The translations under genes and the position numbers were made by a program. The notes below the pieces were generated by a model. It was not told the origin of the DNA, did not search any database, and saw only the letters and a program-made list of their open reading frames with translations. 64,000 bases of DNA from Flavobacterium endophyticum (lineage in GTDB: Bacteria; Bacteroidota; Bacteroidia; Flavobacteriales; Flavobacteriaceae). The DNA lies in assembly GCF_003634455.1 (NCBI RefSeq), contig NZ_RBLC01000002.1, positions 341,012 through 405,011 on the forward strand, in the 5' to 3' direction. Shown here in pieces: positions 15,570-23,115 of the stretch. Within the stretch, counting starts at the first letter, position 1; every line of letters starts with the position of its first letter.

Positions 15570-18500
15570 ATGTCACACAACTACGCTTCAAAAATCGAGA
15601 AAGCACTACTGTTGCTCATCCTCTTTTTTGTGGCCCAATTTTCTTATGGGCAGACCCTCATCCATTATTGGAATTTCAACAACAATGCTTCCGAAGCCGC
15701 TATCACGACTCCTACATCGACACTTGTCACTGGAGCTTCGCTGACTGCTATTGCTGGAGGAATCAGCGTTATCGACTTTGCCGGAGGAACCGGACAGGCT
15801 TTTGATTTGCAAAACCTGAATGCCAGAAATGGCGATGGTCCTGGAACGCACTTACGTTTTAACGACCCTATCGGTGGTGCTTTGCAATTTGCATTGCCTA
15901 CGACTGGTTTTGAAAACGTGATCGTTAAATTTGCTTCACGCCGTTCGGGCTCAGGAGCCGGAAACCAAAAATGGTCGTATTCTGTAGACGGAACTACTTT
16001 TGTTCCTTTTACGACAATCGCACCAAACAACGGCAATCCTGCATTAGAAACCTTAGATTTTAGTGCCATTGCTGCCACAGACAACAATCCAAATTTTAAA
16101 TTAAAAGTAGAATTCGAAGTCGGAGCTGGCGGAACGGTAGGAAACAATCGTTTTGACAACTTCACTGTAGAAGGAACTTCTGCGGGCGGTGGCGACACTA
16201 CTGCACCGACTGTGGTATATGCTCCTGCTAATTCTAGCACCAACATTGCGGTAGCTGCAGATATTACTATTACTTTCAACGAAGCTGTACGATTGGCTAA
16301 CGATGCCGCTATTGACAATACGAATGTAGATGCTTTGGTAACATTACGCCTAAACAACGCGACAGGAGCTGTGGTTCCGTTTGACGCGACGATTTCGGGA
16401 AATACAATTACAATCAATCCAACTTCAAATTTAGCCAACAACCAAGTCTATTATGTAGCCTTGCTTCCAAATACGGTGGAAGACTTGAGCGGTAATGCGG
16501 TTACTGCTGCCACTTCAAGCACGTTTACTACCATTGCGGTACAGACACAATTTCAAGCGGGAGATTTGGCTTTTGTAGCCTATAGAATGAACGCTTCTGG
16601 AACAGAAGACGAAGTAGCTTTTGTAACGTTTGTAGATATCCTTCCGGGTACTTTCTTGACGTTTACCGATTCAAAATATACGACTAACACGCCAGCACAA
16701 TGTCCGAACGGAATTGTATGGACGGTTGGCGCTAACGAATGTATCCCTGCAGGTTCTGTTGTCAGAATCCAGACTTCTGCCTTGATTGCCAACAAAGGAA
16801 CCGTTACAGGCTCTGGCTTCGGACTAAGCTCAAGCGGCGACCAAGTAATCGTTTACTCTGGAACGAATACCGCTCCAAACTATATTACGGCTTTAAGCTC
16901 TAACGGATGGGCAACTGCAAACACGGCTTGCGGCGGCAGCATCTCAATACTTCCAGCGGGATTGGTTGTCGGAACTAGCGCGCTAAACACGTCTACAGCT
17001 CCTGGAAACGATGCTGGAAATACAGTCAATGCTTTTTATAGCGGCGTACAAACAGGAACACCTGCTGTCTTAAAAGCGGCTATCCTAAACCCTGCCAACT
17101 GGACGGGTGTTGCAGGCGGAACAGCTCCTCAAACATGGCCAACTTGGAACTTCCCAAGTTCATTGCAAGTACAAAGCGCTTCGGTATTGAACAACACTAC
17201 AATTCAGATTACGTTCAATGCCAACTTAAATACAGCTTCGGCTTCGAATGTTGCTAATTATACTGGCGTAGCCAACTTAGCCTCTGTTACGGTAGCGAAC
17301 AATGTAGCTACTTTGACTTTCTCTACTCCTTTTGCCCCTGCTACAAACTATGCTTTGGTCATCAGCAACATCCAAGATGCTGCCGGATCGACTATGGCTT
17401 GTCCTTATACTTACAACTTCAGCTTTAATGCGACCTTGTCTTTGGCTTCTAACTTTGTAACGGTTAATGAAGATGCAGGTACTTTGAATTTTGTTGTCAA
17501 TCTTGCGGCTGCAGCTACAGGTTCTGTAGACTTGGTCTTAAAACCGGCTTCATTCAACACTGCTGACTCGAATGACTTTACATTTGCTACACGCACGCTG
17601 AACTTCACTTCTGCAAGCGCATTGACACAAACGATACAGATTCCGATTATCGACGATACGGCTTTAGAGCAACAAGCGGAATATTTCGTATTGAGCTTAG
17701 AAAATCCTGTAGGCTATTCGATTACAGGAAATCCTATGGCTACGATCTATATCAAAGACAACGATAGGATGGCTAAAGTTCCGAACAACGATATTCAATT
17801 GAACTATATCGGAAGCTTTGATCCGTCAGGAGCAAACAACAGTACGTGTGAAATCGTAGTACACGACCCAGTTTCACAACGTTTATTCACGACAAGCGCT
17901 ATTGCTGGTTTTCTTGACATCGTAGACTTCTCGAATCCTGCTGCCTTATCTGTAGTACAGTCGATTGACATGAATCCTTATGGCGGCGTGACAAGTGTTG
18001 CGGTTAAAAACGGAATTGTTGCCGTGGCTTCTCCAAATGCAAACGAAGCATTGAACGGTTCTGTGGTATTCTTCACTACTAACGGTGTGTTCCAAAAGCA
18101 AGTTACCGTTGGTGCTCTTCCAGACATGATTACATTTACGCCAGACGGCACTAAAGTATTGACTGCTAACGAAGGACAGCCAAACGCAGACTATACTGTC
18201 GATCCAGAAGGTTCTGTAAGCGTAATTGATATTTCGGGAGGCATTGCTTCTCTTACGCAAGCGAACGTAACGACTATGTTGTTCACGCAGTACAACACCC
18301 AAGAAACGGCACTTATTGCCAGCGGCGTTAGAAAATTGAAATCGACAAGCACAATGTCTCAAGATTTTGAGCCAGAATACATCACGATCAGCGCTGATTC
18401 TCAAAAAGCGTGGGTTGCTTTGCAGGAAAACAACGCCATTGCAGAAATCAACTTGACCAACAATACGTACACGGCTCTTTGGGCTTTAGGCACAAAAGAC

Positions 18501-19517
18501 ATGAGCGTTGTAGGTAACGGAGCGGATATCTCAGACAACAACGGACAGATCTTGATTGCCAACTGGCCTATAAAATCATTCTACCAGCCTGACGGAATTG
18601 CCAATTATACTGCAGGCGGTACTAATTTTATCGTAACGGCTAACGAAGGCGATGAAAAAGAATATACTGGTTTTGTAGAAAGAATTACGATTGGAGATAA
18701 CAACTACGGATTAGACGCTATTGCGTATCCAAATGCTTCTATGCTAAAACAAAGCTACAATGCCGGAAGATTCAGAGTTTCTGCTTTCTCAGGAAATACT
18801 GATGCTGACGCTGAAAAAGAACAGATTTATGCGCTTGGCGGACGTTCGTTCTCTATCTTCAATACCGATACAAAACAGTTAGTGTTTGACAGCGGTGACG
18901 ATTTTGAAATGTACACAGCCATGACACCGTCTATCAATCCGATCTTTAATGCAGATCACGAGGATAACGGAATCAAAGTAAGAAGCCGCGCTAAGGGTCC
19001 AGAACCTGAAGGTGTTACGCTTGCTGAAATTGCAGGCAAAACATTTGCTTTTATCAGCCTAGAAAGAGTCGGTGGCGTTATGGTCTATGATGTGACTAAC
19101 CCGAACGACGTGAAATTTGTAGATTACAAAAATAGCCGTAGCGTTTCTGCTTATGCTGGTGATCATGGTCCAGAAGGAATCACCTATATCAAAGCGGCAG
19201 ACAGCCCGACGAATAAAGATTATATTGTAGTAGCCAATGAAATCAGCGGTACTTTGACGTTGTTTGAAGTAAATACTGAAAATCTTTCGACTCCAGGTTT
19301 TGAAAACGAGCCTAAAACGTTCGTATTGTTCCCGAACCCGGCGGTTGACGGAATCGTGTACTTCAACAGAATAGCCGATATCGAAGTTTTCGACTATACC
19401 GGAAAACTAATCCATACAGCCAAACAAGCCTTGACCATCGACACTTCTTCAATGGCAACCGGAATCTACCTGGTTAAGACCGCTGAAGGAATCACGAAAA
19501 AGCTCGTGGTCAAATAA
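15570..19517 (+). CDS. Choice-of-anchor I family surface protein with T9SS sorting tail
   Basis: 1315 aa exported protein. Start chosen at ATG 15570 (MSHNYASKIEKALLLLIL), giving a signal peptide ending FSYGQ; a GTG at 15534 would put 12 polar residues in front. Domains in order: a lectin-like N-terminal module (about 30-210), an Ig-like Big_5 repeat (about 220-335), a lamin-tail-like segment (AGDLAFVAYRMNASGTEDEVAFV), a second Ig-like unit, a Calx-beta-like unit (about 630-740, FVTVNEDAGTLNFVVNL), a large beta-propeller choice-of-anchor I domain (about 755-1230) and a C-terminal type A sorting tail starting FVLFPNPAVDG and ending KKLVVK. Such propellers occur in extracellular phytase- and phosphatase-like proteins; enzymatic activity is not shown here. 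Monocistronic, with its own terminator. Confidence 0.88.
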   Translation: MSHNYASKIEKALLLLILFFVAQFSYGQTLIHYWNFNNNASEAAITTPTSTLVTGASLTAIAGGISVIDFAGGTGQAFDLQNLNARNGDGPGTHLRFNDPIGGALQFALPTTGFENVIVKFASRRSGSGAGNQKWSYSVDGTTFVPFTTIAPNNGNPALETLDFSAIAATDNNPNFKLKVEFEVGAGGTVGNNRFDNFTVEGTSAGGGDTTAPTVVYAPANSSTNIAVAADITITFNEAVRLANDAAIDNTNVDALVTLRLNNATGAVVPFDATISGNTITINPTSNLANNQVYYVALLPNTVEDLSGNAVTAATSSTFTTIAVQTQFQAGDLAFVAYRMNASGTEDEVAFVTFVDILPGTFLTFTDSKYTTNTPAQCPNGIVWTVGANECIPAGSVVRIQTSALIANKGTVTGSGFGLSSSGDQVIVYSGTNTAPNYITALSSNGWATANTACGGSISILPAGLVVGTSALNTSTAPGNDAGNTVNAFYSGVQTGTPAVLKAAILNPANWTGVAGGTAPQTWPTWNFPSSLQVQSASVLNNTTIQITFNANLNTASASNVANYTGVANLASVTVANNVATLTFSTPFAPATNYALVISNIQDAAGSTMACPYTYNFSFNATLSLASNFVTVNEDAGTLNFVVNLAAAATGSVDLVLKPASFNTADSNDFTFATRTLNFTSASALTQTIQIPIIDDTALEQQAEYFVLSLENPVGYSITGNPMATIYIKDNDRMAKVPNNDIQLNYIGSFDPSGANNSTCEIVVHDPVSQRLFTTSAIAGFLDIVDFSNPAALSVVQSIDMNPYGGVTSVAVKNGIVAVASPNANEALNGSVVFFTTNGVFQKQVTVGALPDMITFTPDGTKVLTANEGQPNADYTVDPEGSVSVIDISGGIASLTQANVTTMLFTQYNTQETALIASGVRKLKSTSTMSQDFEPEYITISADSQKAWVALQENNAIAEINLTNNTYTALWALGTKDMSVVGNGADISDNNGQILIANWPIKSFYQPDGIANYTAGGTNFIVTANEGDEKEYTGFVERITIGDNNYGLDAIAYPNASMLKQSYNAGRFRVSAFSGNTDADAEKEQIYALGGRSFSIFNTDTKQLVFDSGDDFEMYTAMTPSINPIFNADHEDNGIKVRSRAKGPEPEGVTLAEIAGKTFAFISLERVGGVMVYDVTNPNDVKFVDYKNSRSVSAYAGDHGPEGITYIKAADSPTNKDYIVVANEISGTLTLFEVNTENLSTPGFENEPKTFVLFPNPAVDGIVYFNRIADIEVFDYTGKLIHTAKQALTIDTSSMATGIYLVKTAEGITKKLVVK

Positions 19518-19542
19518 TCCCCTTCTTTCTTCCCTTTACAAA

Positions 19543-19574
19543 AAACCAGTTTCGTTCTGAAACTGGTTTTTTTT
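19543..19574 (+). terminator. Terminator after the surface protein
   Basis: AAACCAGTTTC and GAAACTGGTTT with a five-base loop, followed by eight T. Confidence 0.88.
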
Positions 19575-19607
19575 GCTATCATCAGATTGGCTGAGGTTGA
19601 CATAAGG

Positions 19608-19641
19608 CAATAAAAAAGGCCTTATCAAACGATAAAGCCTC
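19608..19641 (-). terminator. Terminator after the porin gene
   Basis: On the minus strand AGGCTTTATC and GATAAGGCCT pair (one G-U) and are followed by a T-run. It stands back to back with the plus-strand terminator at 19543. Confidence 0.8.
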
Positions 19642-19675
19642 TATGGGAAATTTAAAACGGGCAACAAACAACCTC

Positions 19676-20893
19676 TTAAATCCCTATTTCTACTTGAAAT
19701 CTCAAATACCAATTCTGCTTAGAGCTTCCGTCAAAGTAATTCAAATCGTCAAGCGTAAGCTCTCCCTGAAGCTTGAAGGCATGCTCCCAGATGTATTTGG
19801 TAACGCCTATGCTGTACTGTTTGGTATCCGGTGCTAATTCTTGAATGTCTTCATTGACTTTTTGTGTGGAGAACCTTCCGATGATTTCATAATTTGAAGG
19901 AAAAAGGTAGCTCAATTGATAGTCCATTCCGCTTCCGGTAAAGACATACTGTATATCGGTAGCATCTTCTGGATTTACCGTAATCGGGTTGTCACAAGCC
20001 CTAGACATATAGGCCGACATAAATGCCCAGCCGTTGTATTTTAGCATGGCATCGAGCAGTACCGATTTCATTGTTTTTTGCTCAAACAAATCTTCTCCCA
20101 ACTGTCCTTGCGTTCTTCTTGCATGGTTATTTTGCTGGAAAGCACCCGATAGCATTAATTTTGGTGTTGCTTCTCTGGCAATATCGCCCTCAAAAGAAGT
20201 TCCGTCCTTTTTAAAAGAACCAAAAGGAAACAGCTCCAGCTTTCCGGTCAAGGCCACGCCGTTGTCGTTGCTCTTTGTCCAGTTTCGTCCTTCGCCGGTC
20301 GAAACTGCCGTCTTGATGTTATAAGAAAACTTTTCTAGGTTTTCGTGGAGGTAATGCGCTTGGAAACCAAAATCACGGTCTACCGTAAACTTGGCATTAT
20401 TAATGGTCCTATCTGTCAGCTGCAGACCTCCCGAAGAGTTGACCCTCTGGCGGTTCCCTGGCAATTTTGTCTGTCCGAAGCTAAAGTTCCAGTTTTTATT
20501 CGGTCGGTAAAACACCACCGCATCACGGATGATGTTGAGGTTCTCTCCTTCTTCGATCTCGCCCACATCGCCAGGAGCGAAAGAAAGCTGGATGGCATAT
20601 AAAAACCTAGGATCTCCTACATATCCGTCAAAACGCAGACGCAATCTTCGAATCTGTCCGTCATAAGCCGATTCTTCCCCTTCATTCTCAATATACGTGA
20701 CCCTATTCTGCATCCTGAAACGGATGTTCAGCTGAAAAAGACTATCAGGAGATGTCAGCCCCAAGCCTTTACCGTAGCTGTAGTACGGCAGCGCAGATAA
20801 TTTTAAATCGTTATCTTTGGTAGTAACCTTAATGTCCTGAGCAGTAGAAACGCTAATTACAAATAGCGATGCCAGCGTTAAGATTTTCTTCAT
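19676..20893 (-). CDS. Phosphate-selective porin O/P-like outer-membrane protein
   Basis: 405 aa outer-membrane beta-barrel. Seen: signal peptide MKKILTLASLFVISVSTAQ; alternating-residue strands throughout; RFRMQNRVTY, RRLRLRFDGYVGDPRFLYAIQLSFAP near residues 82-108, FSFGQTKLPGNRQRVNSSGG near 137-156, the common wording of the OprO/OprP family; and a terminal strand ending in aromatic FQVEIGI pattern. Family members form trimeric anion or phosphate pores, but substrate cannot be told here. Single gene with its own terminator, divergent from prmA. Confidence 0.88.
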   Translation of the reverse strand: MKKILTLASLFVISVSTAQDIKVTTKDNDLKLSALPYYSYGKGLGLTSPDSLFQLNIRFRMQNRVTYIENEGEESAYDGQIRRLRLRFDGYVGDPRFLYAIQLSFAPGDVGEIEEGENLNIIRDAVVFYRPNKNWNFSFGQTKLPGNRQRVNSSGGLQLTDRTINNAKFTVDRDFGFQAHYLHENLEKFSYNIKTAVSTGEGRNWTKSNDNGVALTGKLELFPFGSFKKDGTSFEGDIAREATPKLMLSGAFQQNNHARRTQGQLGEDLFEQKTMKSVLLDAMLKYNGWAFMSAYMSRACDNPITVNPEDATDIQYVFTGSGMDYQLSYLFPSNYEIIGRFSTQKVNEDIQELAPDTKQYSIGVTKYIWEHAFKLQGELTLDDLNYFDGSSKQNWYLRFQVEIGI

Positions 20894-20959
20894 AATGGCG
20901 TTGTGTTAATTTGATGCAAACTTAATATTAATTTTACCTAGCGTATGTTATGAGAATAT

Positions 20960-20967
20960 TACCTTTG
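20960..20967 (+). promoter_or_regulatory. -7 element for prmA-clpS
   Basis: TACCTTTG, 15 bp before the ATG at 20983. Because it lies downstream of the in-frame ATG at 20950, it argues that the longer reading is not the real start. Confidence 0.6.
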
Positions 20968-20982
20968 CAAAAAATTAATGTT

Positions 20983-21816
20983 ATGGCAAATACCTACCTG
21001 GGATATCATTTTAAAGTAGAACCAAAAGAGCTGGGCTCAGAAATTCTTGTGGCCGAATTAGGCGAAAAACCTTTTGAAAGCTTCATCGAAACTGAATTTG
21101 GAGTTACGGCCTACATTCAAAAGGTACTTTGGACTGAGGATGTCTTAGAGGATATTTTTATATTGACCTCGCCTGAATTTACCGTGAGCTATACGGTAGA
21201 AGAAATCGAGCAGGTGAACTGGAATGAGGAATGGGAAAAGAACTTTGAAGCCATCGACGTTGACGGAATCTGCCATGTAAGAGCTCCTTTTCATGAAAAG
21301 ACCGATGCAAAATACGATATCGTGATCGAGCCGAAAATGTCTTTCGGAACCGGCCATCACGAAACGACGCACATGATGATCCAGCATCTTTTGGAAACGG
21401 ATGTAGCAGGAAAGAAAACGTTGGACATGGGCTGCGGTACCGCTATCTTGGCAATATTGGCTGAAATGAAAGGCGCTCAACCAATCGATGCTATCGATAT
21501 CGACAACTGGTGCTACCTGAATTCGATTGAAAACGCTGAACGCAACAACTGCAGCCATATTACCGTTTATGAAGGCGATGCGGCATTGCTGGCGGGCAAA
21601 AGCTATGATGTAATCATCGCGAATATCAACCGAAACATCTTGCTAGACGACATGCAGCAATATGTAGATTGCCTGAATCCGGGTGGCACATTATTCTTGA
21701 GCGGTTTTTATGAAGAAGACATCCCGGTAATCGATGCTTCCTGCACTGAGAAAGGGCTGACCTATGTTAAAAAACATCAAAAAAACAATTGGGTCGCCTT
21801 GAAATATGTAAATTAG
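20983..21816 (+). CDS. prmA: Ribosomal protein L11 methyltransferase
   Basis: 277 aa SAM-dependent enzyme that methylates lysines and the N-terminus of ribosomal protein L11. Start set at 20983 (MANTYLGYHFKVEPKELG), the form common in flavobacteria; the alternative ATG at 20950 precedes the -7 element. Seen: the substrate-recognition N-terminal domain, MSFGTGHHETTHMM near residue 125 and the SAM motif LDMGCGTAILAILA near 150, DAIDIDNWC near 172 and IIANINRNILL near 217 (NPxY-like motif replaced by NINR as in PrmA). Followed 15 bp later by clpS, a pairing frequent in this phylum. Confidence 0.95.
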   Translation: MANTYLGYHFKVEPKELGSEILVAELGEKPFESFIETEFGVTAYIQKVLWTEDVLEDIFILTSPEFTVSYTVEEIEQVNWNEEWEKNFEAIDVDGICHVRAPFHEKTDAKYDIVIEPKMSFGTGHHETTHMMIQHLLETDVAGKKTLDMGCGTAILAILAEMKGAQPIDAIDIDNWCYLNSIENAERNNCSHITVYEGDAALLAGKSYDVIIANINRNILLDDMQQYVDCLNPGGTLFLSGFYEEDIPVIDASCTEKGLTYVKKHQKNNWVALKYVN

Positions 21817-21831
21817 ATTAAATTTTTGATT

Positions 21832-22107
21832 ATGAGCACTAAAGAAAAAATTCAAGAAGAAGTCTTAGTCGAAGAACTGACTTCCTTAAACAATGAAATT
21901 ATTCTTTATAATGACGATGTGAATACTTTTGACCATGTTATCGAAACCTTGATACGGGTCTGCAATCATACTTCCGAGCAAGCCGAGCAATGTTCTATCA
22001 TTGTTCATTATAAAGGAAAGTGTACCGTGAAAACGGGTTCATTGGACGAACTGAAGCCGCAATGTACCCAGCTGCTAGAAGCTGGATTAAGCGCAGAAAT
22101 AGTTTAA
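21832..22107 (+). CDS. clpS: ATP-dependent Clp protease adaptor ClpS
   Basis: 91 aa N-end-rule adaptor that delivers substrates to ClpA/ClpC-ClpP. Start chosen at ATG 21832 (MSTKEKIQEE); a TTG two codons upstream is weaker. Seen: LYNDDVNTFDHVIETLIRVCNHTSEQAEQC (described in parts: YNDDVNTFDHV is the ClpS core motif) and IIVHYKGKCTVKTG, with the hydrophobic-pocket residues in the family positions. A flexible N-tail of about 20 residues precedes the core. Second gene of the prmA operon, closed by the terminator at 22113. Confidence 0.95.
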   Translation: MSTKEKIQEEVLVEELTSLNNEIILYNDDVNTFDHVIETLIRVCNHTSEQAEQCSIIVHYKGKCTVKTGSLDELKPQCTQLLEAGLSAEIV

Positions 22108-22112
22108 AAAGA

Positions 22113-22138
22113 AAGGCTCCCAATGGGAGCCTTTTTAT
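22113..22138 (+). terminator. Terminator after clpS
   Basis: AAGGCTCCC and GGGAGCCTT with a three-base loop, followed by a T-run. Confidence 0.9.
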
Positions 22139-22193
22139 TTGGACAGCAAAATCGAATTATGGCAACTTATCATGAAACTTGCTTTAGCATTTT

Positions 22194-22440
22194 CTTGAAA
22201 TTCCTTGACTTGTATCTAACAAGACCTTGCTCTCTACCTAAGTATACTTTGCTTTACCTCATGGATAACCTTGATCTATATTTAGGCATACTTTGCCCTG
22301 CCCCTAGGATAATCTGGCTCACTACGTAGGCATACTTTGATCTACCCCTTGGATGACTTTGCCCAACATATAGGTATACTTTGCCTTGCTTCTAGCATAG
22401 CCTTGCCTAGCAACTTGGTACGCTTACAAGCTTACTCATA
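22194..22440. repeat. Degenerate 22-bp tandem array
   Basis: The G of a TTG/TGG core recurs at 22207, 22229, 22251, 22273, 22295, 22317, 22339, 22361, 22383 and 22405, exactly 22 bp apart. Alternate units are closer to one another (GTATACTTTG or GCATACTTTG at 22242, 22286, 22330, 22374), so there is also a 44-bp higher order. Consensus about GCATACTTTGCCCTACCCCTAG is strongly diverged between units while the spacing never slips. It lies between two terminators in a convergent space and is not a multiple of three, so a coding role is unlikely. Confidence 0.85.
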
Positions 22441-22467
22441 GTATAGCTACACCGCATAAAAGCGCAC

Positions 22468-22500
22468 AAAAAAAACCTGAAGTACGACTTCAGGTTTTTT
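22468..22500 (-). terminator. Bidirectional-looking terminator after the lipocalin gene
   Basis: AAAACCTGAAGT and ACTTCAGGTTTT pair around ACG, with A-runs and T-runs on both sides. It probably serves the minus-strand gene ending at 22547 and closes off the tandem array. Confidence 0.85.
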
Positions 22501-22546
22501 AATGCATAACTAGAACGGCCAAATCTCAAGCTCGTTATCCAGTTTT

Positions 22547-22978
22547 TTAGTTTTTTGTAAAGACTTTAACTACCTTAACAGGAACGCCTTCGAGATTGAC
22601 CGTATTTTCATACCGCAATTCTGAGCCGTTCAGCTTGGTCACCTGATAGGTATCGGCACCTATCGTAAGCGTTGCGCCATTCTTTGTCCAATTCGATTGG
22701 GTGGCATCTTCCACGCAGTTGTTGTTTTGGTCTTTGTTTAGCAGCACATTCCTAAAAACACCGCCTTCAACAAATTCTACATGGTCTTTTTCACAGCCGT
22801 TTTCATGACCCGTGTAGCTTTGGTCTACCGGAGTGCCTCCTTGAGCTGTGACGATAGTCTTGTTGTAGTTCCATTTGCCGACAATGGTTCTTTCAAACTC
22901 ATCATCGCTAGAACTACAAGAAGCCAATGATAAGCTTGCCATAGCCAGCACACCCATCAAAATTTTAATCTTTCTCAT
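22547..22978 (-). CDS. Lipocalin-like lipoprotein
   Basis: 143 aa. Start chosen at 22978 (MRKIKILMGVLAMASLSLASCSSS), giving a lipobox SLASC; an upstream frame extension to 23041 adds a second hydrophobic run unlike a leader. Seen: GKWNYNKT near residue 37, a hallmark of lipocalin_4/5-like domains in Bacteroidota, C-x-K-D-H-V/E-F in the middle (ENGCEKDHVEFVEGGVF), then short beta strands. Probably attached to the membrane facing the periplasm or cell surface; ligand unknown. Confidence 0.8.
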   Translation of the reverse strand: MRKIKILMGVLAMASLSLASCSSSDDEFERTIVGKWNYNKTIVTAQGGTPVDQSYTGHENGCEKDHVEFVEGGVFRNVLLNKDQNNNCVEDATQSNWTKNGATLTIGADTYQVTKLNGSELRYENTVNLEGVPVKVVKVFTKN

Positions 22979-23115
22979 AGTATATTCTTTGGGATTATAA
23001 CTAAAAAATAGCGTAAAAATTGTGATAAACCCGCAATACATTGAAATCTGCCTTGCAAAGTTTTCATTTCAAATCGTATATTCGTAGCACTTAAGAACCT
23101 AATCCCTACCCGACC

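Noticed and set aside
22123..22329. 68-residue frame within the 22-bp array
   Set aside because: 22 is not divisible by three, so the repeat changes frame in each unit; the frame starts inside the clpS terminator.
22194..22440. CRISPR array
   Set aside because: Units are degenerate and contiguous with no unique spacers between conserved repeats, and no cas genes are present.
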